Origin: Anaerolineae bacterium
Lineage (GTDB): Bacteria > Chloroflexota > Anaerolineae > B4-G1 > SLSP01
Direction of reading: 5' to 3'
NCBI GenBank assembly: GCA_016934645.1
Contig: JAFGSL010000590.1
Span: 1-5,665, forward strand
Length of the DNA: 5,665 bases
Below are positions 5,579 through 5,665 of the stretch, in pieces. The notes under the pieces were generated by a model. It did no database searches. It was not told the origin of the DNA and worked only from the letters and a program-made list of their open reading frames with translations. How positions within the stretch are numbered: position 1 is the stretch's first letter; each line of letters opens with the position of its first letter. Made by a program: the position numbers and the translations under genes.

Positions 5579-5665
5579 ATGAAAATCACCGATCTAAAAT
5601 GTGCCATTATCGGCCAAAACCCCGTGGTGCGCATCACCACGGACGAAGGTATCGACGGCTACGGC
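5579..5665 (+). CDS. Mandelate racemase/muconate lactonizing enzyme-family protein, N-terminus (3' end outside window)
   Basis: Only 29 residues are visible: MKITDLKCAIIGQNPVVRI, then TTDEGIDGYG. The opening MKIT(D)-x-K followed by a V-x-I-x-TDEG-x-x-GYG segment is typical of the capping domain of enolase-superfamily MR/MLE proteins, which act on sugar acids or related carboxylates through a metal-stabilised enolate. The catalytic Lys/His and metal-binding Asp/Glu residues would lie beyond the window, so substrate and subgroup cannot be named. It is transcribed away from the NACHT operon from its own extended -10 promoter, and looks like the metabolic neighbour of the accessory locus rather than part of it. 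The family assignment from a short piece is fairly good but not certain. Confidence 0.75.
   Translation, partial: MKITDLKCAIIGQNPVVRITTDEGIDGYG

Noticed and set aside
1..5665. CRISPR array, tRNA/rRNA, insertion sequence or reverse transcriptase
   Set aside because: I found no regularly spaced repeats, no tRNA-like cloverleaf or rRNA stretch, no transposase, and no reverse-transcriptase motif in any long frame on either strand.

Overview
The window looks like a bacterial accessory (conflict/defence-type) locus next to an ordinary metabolic gene. STAND/NACHT ATPases with C-terminal formylglycine-generating-enzyme-like (FGE/SUMF1) domains, a small effector-associated-domain-like partner and moderately high GC are typical of multicellular or filamentous bacteria. 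Chloroflexota (Anaerolineae/Caldilineae-like) is my best guess, but that is inference from protein style, not a marker gene.

Layout. Three genes run right to left on the minus strand, in the order of transcription. First is a 153-residue adaptor-like protein (5362 to 4901). Its stop overlaps the start of a 938-residue NACHT-FGE protein (4908 to 2092) by 8 nt. After an 81-nt gap comes a second NACHT gene (2010 to the left edge, 670 residues visible, 3' end outside the window). This second gene is one uninterrupted minus-strand frame that runs off the window. Its FGE domain is internally deleted: the NACHT C-terminal helices join directly to the last part of an FGE fold. On the right, 216 bp separate the adaptor gene from the divergent start of a mandelate racemase/muconate lactonizing enzyme-family gene (5579 to right edge, plus strand). 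That gap holds two back-to-back sigma70-type promoters whose -35 boxes overlap inside a perfect 7-bp inverted repeat. It also holds two hairpin-forming repeats and a possible 8-codon leader ORF upstream of the metabolic gene.

How the parts may work together. All three minus-strand proteins carry the same 12-residue motif, Q-x-V-x-x-Q-x-N-[IV]-A-G-[DN], in unrelated N- or C-terminal contexts. This suggests a shared docking or assembly element linking the adaptor to both ATPases. The intact FGE-like domain lacks both catalytic cysteines. Its last ~36 residues have the flanking framework and N/Y/D/T/R/W-rich hypervariable pattern of C-type-lectin-fold targets of diversity-generating retroelements (DGRs). 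The working model is a STAND switch with a diversifiable C-terminal ligand-binding head, signalling through a small Death-like adaptor. No recognisable killing effector and no reverse transcriptase are in the window, so both would have to lie outside it.
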